Notes under the pieces: model-generated
What the model was told of the DNA's origin: nothing
Seen by the model: only the letters and a program-made list of their open reading frames with translations
Database searches by the model: none
Program-made: the position numbers and the translations under genes
Shown: positions 25,701-32,846 of the stretch, piece by piece
Numbering within the stretch: position 1 is the stretch's first letter
How the letters are laid out: each line of letters opens with the position of its first letter
From: Streptomyces sp. Tue6028
Lineage (GTDB): Bacteria > Actinomycetota > Actinomycetes > Streptomycetales > Streptomycetaceae
DNA length: 64,000 nt
NCBI RefSeq assembly: GCF_002300165.1
Contig: NZ_MLCE01000003.1
Location: 186,001 to 250,000 of the forward strand
Reading direction: 5' to 3'

Positions 25701-28700
25701 TCCGTGTGCCTCGACGTGGTCGATGTCGGCGGGCTCCAGCCGCGAGGCCTCCAGCGCCCGGCGGATCACCTGTTCCTGCGCGGGGCCGTTCGGCGCGGAA
25801 AGCCCCTGGCTGCGGCCGTCCTGGTTGACGGCCGTGCCGCGCAGCACGGCCAGCACCTCGTCGCCGTCGCGCCGTGCGTCGCTCAGCCGCTTCAGTACGA
25901 TCAGGCCCGCGCCCTCGGCCCAGACGGCGCCGTCGGCGTCGTCGGAGAAGGAACGGCACCGCCCGGTCGGGGACAGTCCGCGCAGCCGGCTGAACTCCAC
26001 GAAGGTCTGCGGTGTCACCATGAGCGTCACGCCCCCGGCGAGCGCCAGGTCGCACTCTCCCGACCTGAGGGCCTGCGCCGCCAGGTGCAGCGCCACCAGC
26101 GACGACGAGCACGCGGTGTCCACCGTCAGGGCGGGGCCGTGCAGGCCCAGGGCGTAGGCGAGCCGGCCGGAGGCCACGCTGAGCGCGGAACCCGTGCCGA
26201 CGTAGCCGTCGAGCTGGTCGAGCCGGGAGCCCGCGAGATAGTCGCTGCCGAACATGCCGACGTAGACGCCGGTGCTGCTCCCCGCCAGTTCGCCCGGCAC
26301 GATCCCGGCACGCTCCAGCGCCTCCCACGCCGTCTCCAGCAGGACACGCTGCTGGGGGTCCATGGCCGCCGCCTCCCTCGGTGTGATCCCGAAGAAGGCC
26401 GCGTCGAAGGTCCTGAGGGCGTCGTCGTCCAGGAACCCGCCTTCGCGGGCGTACGTCTTGCCCAGGGCGTCCGGGTCGGGGTCGTAGAGCGCCTCCACGT
26501 CCCAGCGGCCCTCCGGGAAGGCGCCGACCGCGTCGCGGCCCTCGGCGAGCAGGCGCCACAGCGCGTCCGGGTCGTCGACGCCGCCCGGTGCGCGGCAGGC
26601 CATCGCGACCACGGCCACCGGCTCGTCGGAGGCGGGGGCCGGACCGCCGGCGGGCCGGGTGCCGGACGCCGTCGCCCGGGCCGCCGGCCCGCTCGTCGCG
26701 AGTGCGGTGGCCAGCAGGTGTTCGGCGATCCGGGCCGCGGTGGGGTGGTCGAACACCAGGGTCGCGGGGAGCCTGGCGCCGATGCGGGTGCTGATCCGGT
26801 TGCGTAGTTCCACCGCGGTCACCGAGTCCATGCCGAGGTCGCGCAGTGGCTGATCGGGACGGACCGACTCGGCCGCACGCAGGCCGAGGGCGCGGGAGGT
26901 CTCCTCGCGGACCAGGGCCAGGACGCGGGCGGCACGTTCGGGCTCCGGCAGCCGGGCCAGGCGGTCGGCGAGCTCGCCGCCGCGGCCGGGGCGGGGCGCG
27001 GGCAGCAGCGAGCGCCACAGGGCCGTCGTCGCGCCGTCCGCGGCGGCCGTGGCCTCCCGCAGCCGGGGCAGGTCCAGGGACCATGCGACCAGGTGGGGCG
27101 CGCCCTGGGACAGGGCGAGTTCGACGAGTTCCCGGCCCACGTCGGCGGTGAGGGCGCGGTGGCCGGTCCGGGCCATCCGTGCGAGGTCGGCGTGTTCGGC
27201 GGCGAGGCCTTCACCGGCCCAGGCTCCGAAGGAGACGGAGGTGCCGGGCAGGCCCAGGGCCCGCCGGTGGAGGGCGAGTTGGTCGAGGAAGACATTGGCC
27301 GCGGCGTAGTTGGCCTGTCCCGCGCTGCCGACGACTCCCGCGGCGGAGGAGATCAGCAGGAAGAGGGCGAGCGGCGCGTCGGCGGTGAGCCGGTGCAGAT
27401 GGCCGGCGCCGTCGACCTTGGGGCGCAGCACGTTCGCGAGGCGGTCGGGGGTGAGGTCCGCGACCACCCCGTCGTCGAGGACGCCCGCGCAGTGCACGAC
27501 GCCGCGCAGCGGCGACTCGGCGCCGACGCGGCCCAGGACGTCGGCCACGGCCGCCGCGTCCGCTACGTCGCACGCGGCGACCTCGGCCTCGGCGCCGAGC
27601 GCGCGCAGTTCGGCGACGATGTCGGCCGCCCGTGGATCGTCCGGACCACGTCGTGAGGTCAACAGCAGCCGCGGGACGCCGCGTTCGGCGAGAAGGCGGG
27701 CGATGTGCCGGCCGATGGCGCCCAGGCCTCCGGTGATCAGCACCGTGCCGTCGGTGGGCACGGCCCCGGCCGCGCCGCTCGCCTCGGGGCGGGCCGCACG
27801 AACCAGCCGGGGAGCGAGCAACGCGCCGTCGCGTACGGCGAGTTCGGGCTCGTCGGCCCGCGCCAAGGCGGCAGGCAGAGCTCCGGCGGGATCGGAGCCG
27901 TCGAGGTCGACCAGGGTCAGCCCCAGGTCGGGGTGCTCGGCGCGGGCGCTGCGCGCCAGGCCCCACAGCACCGACTGGGCCAGGCCCGGCACCTCGTCCG
28001 CGTCCCCGGCGGCGACCGCGCCCCGGGTCACCCACACGGTCCGGGCGGGTGCCCCGCCCCGCGGAAGCGCGATCAGGGCACGCAGCTCGGCCAGCGCCGA
28101 CGCCGCCAACTCGTGTGCGGCGGAGGCCGGTTCCGTGCCGGCCACCGCACGCGGCCAGAAACGTACGACGGCGTCGGCGTCCTCCTCGCGCCCGCCGGTC
28201 CCCGCGGCCGCGAGCACGCGCCGGGCCGCCTCCACCTCGGGGTCGGACCGGTCGCCGACGACCGCCCACTCGTGGGCGGCTTCCGTGACCGGCTCGTCGG
28301 GCACGTGCGTCCACGCGACTTCGTAGAGGTGGCGGGCGTTCCCGGAGCCCCGGGCGAGGTCGGCCGGATCGGCGACCCGCAGCCGGACGCCGTCCAGCCG
28401 GCCCGCCGGGAGGCCGTCGGCATCCCACAGCGTCACGTCCAGGGTGAGGTCCTCGCCGGGCTCCCCCTCCCCGGTACGTGTCCCGGATGTCTCCGACCGG
28501 CGCACGAGCGCCGTGAGGTCGTGCGCGCCGCCGGGCGGCAGCGCGCAGCGGCCCACCGCGACCGGCAGCCGTGCCCGGCCGTCCGCCGCGTCGAGCGCGG
28601 CGGCCACGTGCAGCGCGGCGTCGAGCAGGGCCGGGTGCACCGGGTACGGGTCGGCCGTGTCCCGGGCCGTGGCCGGCAACGAGAGCCGGGCGAGCAACTC

Positions 28701-31700
28701 GCCCTCACCCGTGGTGGCCGCCGACCGAACGCTTCGGAAGGCAGGACCGTATCCAAGACCCAGGGCGGCGAGCCGTTCGTAGGTCTGTGCGCTCCAGGAC
28801 GGTTCCGCCGTCCGCGGCCACCGCGGCGCCGGGCCTGCCGTGTCCGGGGCAGGAGCCGCCGCGGAGGCGGTGGCGTGCAGGGTCCAGCTCGGGTCCGCCT
28901 GCCCGCGCGGGCGGCTGTGCACGGTGATCTCCGGTGCGGGACCGGAGACGTCGACCTCGACGGACACCTCGACCGTGCCCGAGTCCGGCAGCACGAGGGG
29001 CGCGAGCAGCACCAGGTCGGTGACGTCGGCAGGGTCGTCCGGGCGCGCCGCGTCGAGCGCGGCGCGGCACAGCTCCATCTGGGTGGTGCCGGACACCACG
29101 GTCCGGCCGAACACGGTGTGGTCGGGCAGCCAGTCGGCGGTGGCCGGGGACCACTCGTTGCGGAAGGTCCAGCGGGTCTCGTCGGCGGACCGCAGCTGGA
29201 CGCCGAGCAGCGGATGCGCGGCACGGTCGAGGAGGCCAGGCACCGCCACGGCCGGCTCGGGCTCGATCCAGTGGCGCTGCGGGTCCCAGGCGTACGTCGG
29301 CAGGTCGGCCGGCTCCGTCGCGGCGATGAGCCGGCGCCAGTCGATCCGTCGTCCGTGGACGTGGAGTTCGGCCGCCGCCCGGTCGAGGCAGGCGGGCCCG
29401 TCCTCGTCGCGCCGCAGCGAGCCGACGGCGAGCAGGTCGGCGTCGAGCTCGTCGCCGACGGTGCGCACGGCCGTCAACAGGGAGGGGTGGGGGCTGAGCT
29501 CGACGAAGTGACGGAACCCGTCGGCGACCATGCGCTCCACGGTGGGTCCGAACCGGACAGGTTCACGGAGGTTGGTGTACCAGTAGTCGGCCGCGAGCTC
29601 CTCGGTGACCGGCTCGGCGGTGACCGTCGAGTACCAGGCGACGGAGGACGGGAAGGTGGTGACGCCGTCGAGTTCGTCGACAATCGTGCCGCGGACGGAC
29701 TCCACCTGGGCGCTGTGGGACGCGTAGTCGACGTCGAGGCGGCGTACGAACACCTGCCGGCGGTCGAGGTCGGCGAGCAGCGTCCGCAGGGGCTCCACGT
29801 CTCCCGCGACGACCGTCGAGCGGCCGCTGTTCACCGCGGCGACGGACACCCGGCCGCCGAGCTCGGCGAGGTGGGACCCGACCTCGGTGTGCGGGAGCGC
29901 CACGACGGCCATCGCGCCGGTGCCGGACAGCGCGGTCAGGGCCTGGCTGCGCAGGGCGACCACCGCCGCCGCGTCGTTGAGGCCGAGCGCTCCGGCGACA
30001 CAGGCCGCGGCGACCTCGCCCTGGCTGTGCCCGATCACGGCGTCGGGACGCACGCCTCGGGCCCGCCACACGGCGGCCAGGGACACCATCACGGCGAACA
30101 GGAGCGGCTGGACGACGTCCACGCGGTCCGGCGACGGGGCGCCCTCGTCACCGCGCAGCACGGCCGTCACCGACCAGGAGGTGAACGGACGCAGCGCGGC
30201 GTCGCAGCGGTCGAGTTCGTCGGCGAACACGGGGGACGCGTCGAGGAGATCGCGGGCCATGCCGGCCCACTGGGCGCCCTGGCCGGGGAAGACGAAGGCC
30301 ACCTTTCCCGGCGGGGCCGCTTGCTGGGGTCCCACGGTCAGCGCCGTGTCCGGCCGCGCGTCGGCCAGTCCCCGCAACGCCGCCAGCAGTTCGTCGCGGT
30401 CGCCCGCCCGGACGACGGCCCGGTGCTCGAAGTGCGTGCGGTGGTGAGCGAGCGTCCTCGCGACGGCGGGCAGCGGCAGCCCCGGATCCGCGCCGAGCGC
30501 CCCGAGCAGCCGACGCGCCTGCCCCTGGAGGGAGGGAAGAGTTCGGGCGGAGAGCGGGAAGAGGATGCCGCGCGGCGCGGCGGGCCCACCGTCCGACGGC
30601 TCGGCGGGGACGGGTTCGGACTGCGGCGCCGGGTCCGGATCCGGCTTCGGCGTCGGCTTCGGCTTCGGCTGTCCAGCGGACTCGGCGGACGCGTGCGACA
30701 CGGGCGCCGACGTCTCGCCCGGCCCGGATTCGGACCGCGGCCGCGGCTGCGGCTGGGGCTCGGGCTGGGGCTGGGGCTGCTCACTGGACTCGACGTACGC
30801 CTGCGGGACAGGAGCCGACGTCTCGCCCGGCCCGGATTCGGACCGCGGCTGCGGCTGCGGCTGCTCAGCGGTCTCGGCGGATGTCCGCGCCCCGCGGAAC
30901 GTCGAGGGCGCGCCGTCGGACACGGAGTCCTGCCCGGTGTCCCGCCGGACGGCACGCGGCCGCCCGGTGAGCGGGCGGGCGAGTTCCGCCGGTGCCTCCT
31001 CCAGCACCACGTGGGCGTTCGTGCCGCTGATCCCGAACGCGCTCACCCCGGCCCGCCGTACGCGGTCGCCGCGTCGTGGCCAGGGCTGGGCGCTGCTGTG
31101 CACGCGCAGGCCACCGCCCGCCCAGTCGACGTGCTCCGTCGGCCGGTCCGCGTGCAGGGAGGCCGGGATCAGTTCGTGGCCGAGCGCCAGTACGGTCTTG
31201 AGGACGCCTCCGATGCCCGCCGCGGCCTGCGTGTGACCGATGTTGGACTTCAGGGAACCGACGCCGAGCGGTCGGTCGGCGGGGCGCCCGGGGCCGAAGA
31301 CGGCGGCCAGGGCCCGGCCTTCGATGGGGTCGCCGAGCCGCGTTCCGGTGCCGTGCGCCTCGACATGGTCGAGGTCGTCGGGTCCGAGTCCGGCGGCGTC
31401 GAGCGCCGCGCGCAGCACTCGTTCCTGGGCGGGGCCGCTCGGGGCGCTCAGTCCCTGGCTGCGGCCGTCCTGGTTGATGGCCGAGCCCCTGACGACCGCG
31501 AGCACCCGGTCGCCGTCACGGCGTGCGTCCGCGAGTCGCTTGAGCAGGACCAGACCGCAGCCCTCGGCCCACACCACTCCGTCCGCGTCGGCGGAGAAGG
31601 GGCTGCACCGCCCGGACGGCGACAGCGCGCGCAGCTTGCTGAACTCGACATGGCCACGCGGGGTGACGAGCAGGGTGGCACCGCCGGCCAGCGCCATGTC

Positions 31701-32609
31701 GCACTCCCCCGCGGCCAGCGCCCGCGCGGCCAGGTGCAGGGCGACGAGGGAGGAGGAGCAGGCGGTGTCCAGGGTCACCGCAGGGCCCTGGAGGCCGAGG
31801 GTGTAGGCGATCCGTCCGGAGGCGACGCTGGACGCCGATCCGGTGCCGACGTGCCCGTCGAGCAGGCCCAGTTGGGCGGACGCCATGTACCCGCTGTCGT
31901 ACAGGCCCACGTAGACACCGGTGGAGCTGCCGTTCAGGGTCCCGGGCACGATCCCGGCGCGCTCGACGGTCTCCCAGGCGGTCCGCAGCAGCAGGCGCTG
32001 CTGCGGGTCCATGGCCGCCGCCTCCCGGGGTGAGATCCCGAAGAAGGAGGCGTCGAAGCGGTCGATGTCCGCGAGGAAGCCCCCACGCAGGGTGTACGTC
32101 CTGCCGACGGCCTCGGGGTCGGTGTCGAAGAGGTCCCGGGTGTCCCAACGGCCCGCCGGTACTTCGGTGATGGCGTCCTCGCCCGCGGCCAGCAGCCGCC
32201 ACAGCGCCTCGGGGTCGTCGGCACCGCCGGGGAAGCGGCAGGCCATGGAGATGATCGCGACGTCGTCGTCGCCCCGCGTCCGCAGCCGGTCCGGTGCCGT
32301 GCCCTGCGGGACAGGCGTCACGCCGGGGGTCCCGTCGGCGAGGACCGCCTCGGCGAGTGCGGCGATGGTGGGGTGGTCGAAGACGAGGGACGGCTCGGGT
32401 GTCCGGCCGGTCCGTGCGGCGAGCTCCGTCACCAGGGTCACCAACTGCCTTGACCCCAGTCCGAGTTCGGCGATCGGCCGGTCGGGGTCCACGGCCGGCG
32501 GGTCGAGCCCGGCCGCCCGGGCGACGGCCGAGGTGAGCCAGGCCCGCGCTTCCTCAGGGGTCGTGACGGGGGTCTCGGGTGACGGCTTCTCGGATTCGTG
32601 CGAAGGCAT
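18186..32609 (-). CDS. Bimodular type I PKS ending in condensation and FkbH-like domains
   Basis: 4807 residues. Order: ACP1 (Ser53 in GLGSRQL, no loading AT); KS1 114-540 (Cys284); low-complexity linker 541-681; AT1 (GHSQG Ser862, YASH 962-965, methylmalonyl type); DH1 (His1164, Asp1330; motif HTVFGRTVVSG lacks the usual Pro); KR1 (GGLGAIG 1627, LDD type, Tyr1768); ACP2 Ser1929; KS2 1996-2423 (Cys2167); AT2 (GHSLG Ser2613, FASH 2713-2716); DH2 (His2912, Asp3131, motif intact, acidic insert 3011-3058); KR2 (GGLGGLG 3448, LDD, Tyr3587); ACP3 Ser3747; condensation domain about 3810-4220 (HHAVSDL 3945-3951); FkbH-like region about 4278-4807. No ER anywhere and no ACP or release domain at the end; both are on the next protein. 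The upstream FAAL should load ACP1. Start ATG 32609 is chosen because the ACP begins soon after; its ribosome site is weak and a GTG upstream is possible. Confidence 0.95.
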   Translation of the reverse strand: MPSHESEKPSPETPVTTPEEARAWLTSAVARAAGLDPPAVDPDRPIAELGLGSRQLVTLVTELAARTGRTPEPSLVFDHPTIAALAEAVLADGTPGVTPVPQGTAPDRLRTRGDDDVAIISMACRFPGGADDPEALWRLLAAGEDAITEVPAGRWDTRDLFDTDPEAVGRTYTLRGGFLADIDRFDASFFGISPREAAAMDPQQRLLLRTAWETVERAGIVPGTLNGSSTGVYVGLYDSGYMASAQLGLLDGHVGTGSASSVASGRIAYTLGLQGPAVTLDTACSSSLVALHLAARALAAGECDMALAGGATLLVTPRGHVEFSKLRALSPSGRCSPFSADADGVVWAEGCGLVLLKRLADARRDGDRVLAVVRGSAINQDGRSQGLSAPSGPAQERVLRAALDAAGLGPDDLDHVEAHGTGTRLGDPIEGRALAAVFGPGRPADRPLGVGSLKSNIGHTQAAAGIGGVLKTVLALGHELIPASLHADRPTEHVDWAGGGLRVHSSAQPWPRRGDRVRRAGVSAFGISGTNAHVVLEEAPAELARPLTGRPRAVRRDTGQDSVSDGAPSTFRGARTSAETAEQPQPQPRSESGPGETSAPVPQAYVESSEQPQPQPEPQPQPRPRSESGPGETSAPVSHASAESAGQPKPKPTPKPDPDPAPQSEPVPAEPSDGGPAAPRGILFPLSARTLPSLQGQARRLLGALGADPGLPLPAVARTLAHHRTHFEHRAVVRAGDRDELLAALRGLADARPDTALTVGPQQAAPPGKVAFVFPGQGAQWAGMARDLLDASPVFADELDRCDAALRPFTSWSVTAVLRGDEGAPSPDRVDVVQPLLFAVMVSLAAVWRARGVRPDAVIGHSQGEVAAACVAGALGLNDAAAVVALRSQALTALSGTGAMAVVALPHTEVGSHLAELGGRVSVAAVNSGRSTVVAGDVEPLRTLLADLDRRQVFVRRLDVDYASHSAQVESVRGTIVDELDGVTTFPSSVAWYSTVTAEPVTEELAADYWYTNLREPVRFGPTVERMVADGFRHFVELSPHPSLLTAVRTVGDELDADLLAVGSLRRDEDGPACLDRAAAELHVHGRRIDWRRLIAATEPADLPTYAWDPQRHWIEPEPAVAVPGLLDRAAHPLLGVQLRSADETRWTFRNEWSPATADWLPDHTVFGRTVVSGTTQMELCRAALDAARPDDPADVTDLVLLAPLVLPDSGTVEVSVEVDVSGPAPEITVHSRPRGQADPSWTLHATASAAAPAPDTAGPAPRWPRTAEPSWSAQTYERLAALGLGYGPAFRSVRSAATTGEGELLARLSLPATARDTADPYPVHPALLDAALHVAAALDAADGRARLPVAVGRCALPPGGAHDLTALVRRSETSGTRTGEGEPGEDLTLDVTLWDADGLPAGRLDGVRLRVADPADLARGSGNARHLYEVAWTHVPDEPVTEAAHEWAVVGDRSDPEVEAARRVLAAAGTGGREEDADAVVRFWPRAVAGTEPASAAHELAASALAELRALIALPRGGAPARTVWVTRGAVAAGDADEVPGLAQSVLWGLARSARAEHPDLGLTLVDLDGSDPAGALPAALARADEPELAVRDGALLAPRLVRAARPEASGAAGAVPTDGTVLITGGLGAIGRHIARLLAERGVPRLLLTSRRGPDDPRAADIVAELRALGAEAEVAACDVADAAAVADVLGRVGAESPLRGVVHCAGVLDDGVVADLTPDRLANVLRPKVDGAGHLHRLTADAPLALFLLISSAAGVVGSAGQANYAAANVFLDQLALHRRALGLPGTSVSFGAWAGEGLAAEHADLARMARTGHRALTADVGRELVELALSQGAPHLVAWSLDLPRLREATAAADGATTALWRSLLPAPRPGRGGELADRLARLPEPERAARVLALVREETSRALGLRAAESVRPDQPLRDLGMDSVTAVELRNRISTRIGARLPATLVFDHPTAARIAEHLLATALATSGPAARATASGTRPAGGPAPASDEPVAVVAMACRAPGGVDDPDALWRLLAEGRDAVGAFPEGRWDVEALYDPDPDALGKTYAREGGFLDDDALRTFDAAFFGITPREAAAMDPQQRVLLETAWEALERAGIVPGELAGSSTGVYVGMFGSDYLAGSRLDQLDGYVGTGSALSVASGRLAYALGLHGPALTVDTACSSSLVALHLAAQALRSGECDLALAGGVTLMVTPQTFVEFSRLRGLSPTGRCRSFSDDADGAVWAEGAGLIVLKRLSDARRDGDEVLAVLRGTAVNQDGRSQGLSAPNGPAQEQVIRRALEASRLEPADIDHVEAHGTGTTLGDPIEANALSEVFGRSRPAGRPLHVGSLKSNIGHAQAASGVIGLMKVVQSLRHQVLPRTLHADTPSRHVDWEDSGLRLLRDEVPWPASAERVRRAGVSAFGISGTNAHVIVEEAPRAEEAVPQGQPAPGQPLFVLSARGGTALRGQAARLARHIGGGDELPAAAHTLARHRSHFERRAAIVAHDRDELHARLDALAAGRAPLAPRREESTGKVAFVFAGHGGQWPGMGLELMAGSPAFGEELARIDAVVHRHTGWSVLNVLRAPEEFSPLDRTEYLQPVLFAVNAALAAGWRALGVTPDAVVGHSLGEIAAAYVAGALTLDDAVRVVTGRAGAVAPLVGEGGMLSVELPRAEVERLLAPYAGRLFVAAVNSGRSTAVSGRADDLAELRRHLDERSVPARPLSTPFASHTPLMEPLRADLLDRFSRIRGIVAPTTLYSTVRAEPVPGDLLDAAYWYANLREPVRFADTVRGMLDDGYRWFVELSPHPSLLPSIEAVAAEAGTDAVGVASLRRRQDGRDVLLRRLGELYERGYTPDWRTLFPEGQRTDLPTYAFARERHWLAPAPASGGGSPLLGTHVESSDEPDRHLFQSEIDLRDSRFAYLTDHRVGGEVWLPGAAFLDMALAAASAVRDGPDTRRAEVSLADVRFLHPLRLDEDRPVRLQLVLRPAADGSRSFTIASATAGERPARWQRHVAGRLVVDTGELTEQSTAEPTAESTADAMGGSAAEATAESKAEATAESKAEPTAAPTVGAIGEAYETPRALRERCSQEADLPAVYARLAALGIEYGPAFRGLEAGHRTDTAALGRLADRAAAGHLLHPAVLDAAFHSAALPAGAPQERAFVPAGVGRLRFTGLRTTPVWVTCVLRSLDGDTATLDLRLWDQDEQLVLEAVDFELTALSPLDGALFETRWQPRPAAQEPPPPQGSWLILADETGTADELAERLGTSVPHVIARRGDTFRRQGPGRYVLDPADPGQLARLLDEAFADTPPERVVQLSALDAPPVTDAGTAEESARLCCLSTLHLVRTLTDRTRGPAPRLFVIARGSQAAGGSEQVTHPEQALAWGFGLAVAQEYPELSTTLVDLPSEGGTDALWTQLRHADDERLVALRESGRLVPRLARTRADESGHGAVTADGVYLVTGGLGGLGRVVAERLTRRGARRLALMSRGTPDADTRDWIRGIEERGATVHLVRADVADRDGLSAALDALRREAGPVAGVVHAAGVLDDATVARLTDERVLGVLAPKVLGTALLTELVPEAGNLVLFASAAGLLGSAGQSPYSAANAFLDAWAHHLSRTDRRALSLDWGAWAGVGMVAESGTRAAETGRSGLLAFSPQDGGDMFERVLGTARRQLAPMALDWEMLALAPDVARSRPVLADLVAAPARTADLDGLVRKVFEATPGHDRATWLEAYVRARVEEVAGGVVDVSATTALKELGLDSLMLVRLRNAFARELGVELPTAEMFSASDIRSLAGSLGEALPERPTSAPDNREGTAAHPPTGVPETELRPVTRDVVRLLRSARPGMPDAAHAVGLAVRLTAPTDRETLTGIVTRLAGRHAALRTAIVSDSEAGRRLRVDRELATPLLRWTTMDDPAGLDAAARLKELLEPPFDLARPPLWRFELLDGGAHGQILVFGAHHAVSDLQSLLLVAGEIDAELSGTPLGNDVTNRDIDLLIEAQQPGGDTAVTEWREAFHGSERLDLTLARPRPRTRAYRAGSVTLEIPAGLTEHVAEAAGRLAVTPAAFCLGVLTVLLARTRQRERFVLAVPVDTRIHADAHDAVGFFGVPVPFPARAGADERVEDVVRRTDSGLDRILARGAMFSDVLPALASQGLHRPEAPLVEVYFNYVRSSAAGLTHLEVLPAGTGYTDLDLMVTMTPDARRVRLDHNLDILDAATSTGLGEEFLRLLAEAAQDPTTTVESARGTATADGAGDTATTSAARGTATAGAAGDAAAAVDARGSGSGTSAEATVPRAFALAATFALGDLPRLCEAALWDDTPDGGLTVTEAPYHQVLAALRDPSGVLADPAVEIGVVLLRAADLTRFGPVDDGLLAELRAAYPAAVRDLTERTRKPLIVGFLPSAREEEDRFARWERELASDLAELSGVAVLRPDDWTRRHAVEDRFDERTERLVHLPFTPRFQAAVALSLADVVRAVRRAAPKVIAVDGDETLWGGVAGEIGPSAVDLTGPRALLARRLLDWRAAGALLVLVSNNDEDTVRSVLDRPESLLKAEHFSVLSAAWGPKAGRLAQVARTLNLGPDSFLFLDDNPVEIAGVRSALPQVLSVTCPPVAELEEFLGRLWPLVPAAATAEDALRARFYEQERERDAARDQAGFEEFLDQLGLEVDIRELSGTDVPRAEQLVRRTNQFTLRARSADGGDLARWRERGEVWTAAARDRFGDYGQIGLLAVRAEGDQLDVLAWMLSCRALGRGVEEHLLRRLADHAERLGCAKVRLTAERTPRNAPARRLLAALGGGDPDDERLESVVAPEQLRAFRSWRQP
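19950..21182 (-). other. Condensation domain within the PKS
   Basis: NRPS-type condensation domain in the PKS polypeptide (about residues 3810-4220). It begins ELRPVTRDVVRLL, has the catalytic HHxxxD motif (His3945, His3946, Asp3950) and continues with the VPVDTRIHADAHDAVGFF latch-like segment. No adenylation domain is near, so the acceptor is probably not an amino acid. The neighbouring FkbH domain suggests a glyceryl hydroxyl and ester formation. Confidence 0.8.
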
Positions 32610-32640
32610 CTGAAGAGGTGTCCTCGTGAACTCGGGCTCA

Positions 32641-32760
32641 GCGTGGTCCCGCACGACCCGTCTGGGTTCTGTGCGAGCAGGCTGGGTTCTTTGCGAGCAG
32701 ACTGGGTTCCGGACGATCAGGATGGGTTCCGTACGGTCGGGCTGGTTCCGCACGAACGGC
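32641..32760. repeat. 20-bp tandem repeat array before the PKS
   Basis: Six head-to-tail units with an exact 20-bp period between the FAAL stop and the PKS start. The clearest units are TCTGGGTTCTGTGCGAGCAG (32661), GCTGGGTTCTTTGCGAGCAG (32681) and ACTGGGTTCCGGACGATCAG (32701), with a weaker copy at each end. The period is not a multiple of three, and the array ends 31 bp before the chosen PKS start, so it is non-coding. The rest of the 237-bp gap shows no other clear signal. Confidence 0.8.
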
Positions 32761-32846
32761 ACGGCGGGACGACGGCGGGGGCAACAGGCCCCCACCGCGG
32801 GGCTTTTACGGCCGAGTGCGCCGCGCGGCGCCTCGGGCCCACCACG

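Noticed and set aside
23430..30960. CRISPR array suspected from the internal repeats of the PKS gene
   Set aside because: Repeats are in frame, of differing length and inside one coding region; no cas genes nearby.
32610..32795. N-terminal extension of the PKS through the tandem repeats
   Set aside because: The repeat period of 20 is not a multiple of three and the translated extension has no carrier or docking character.
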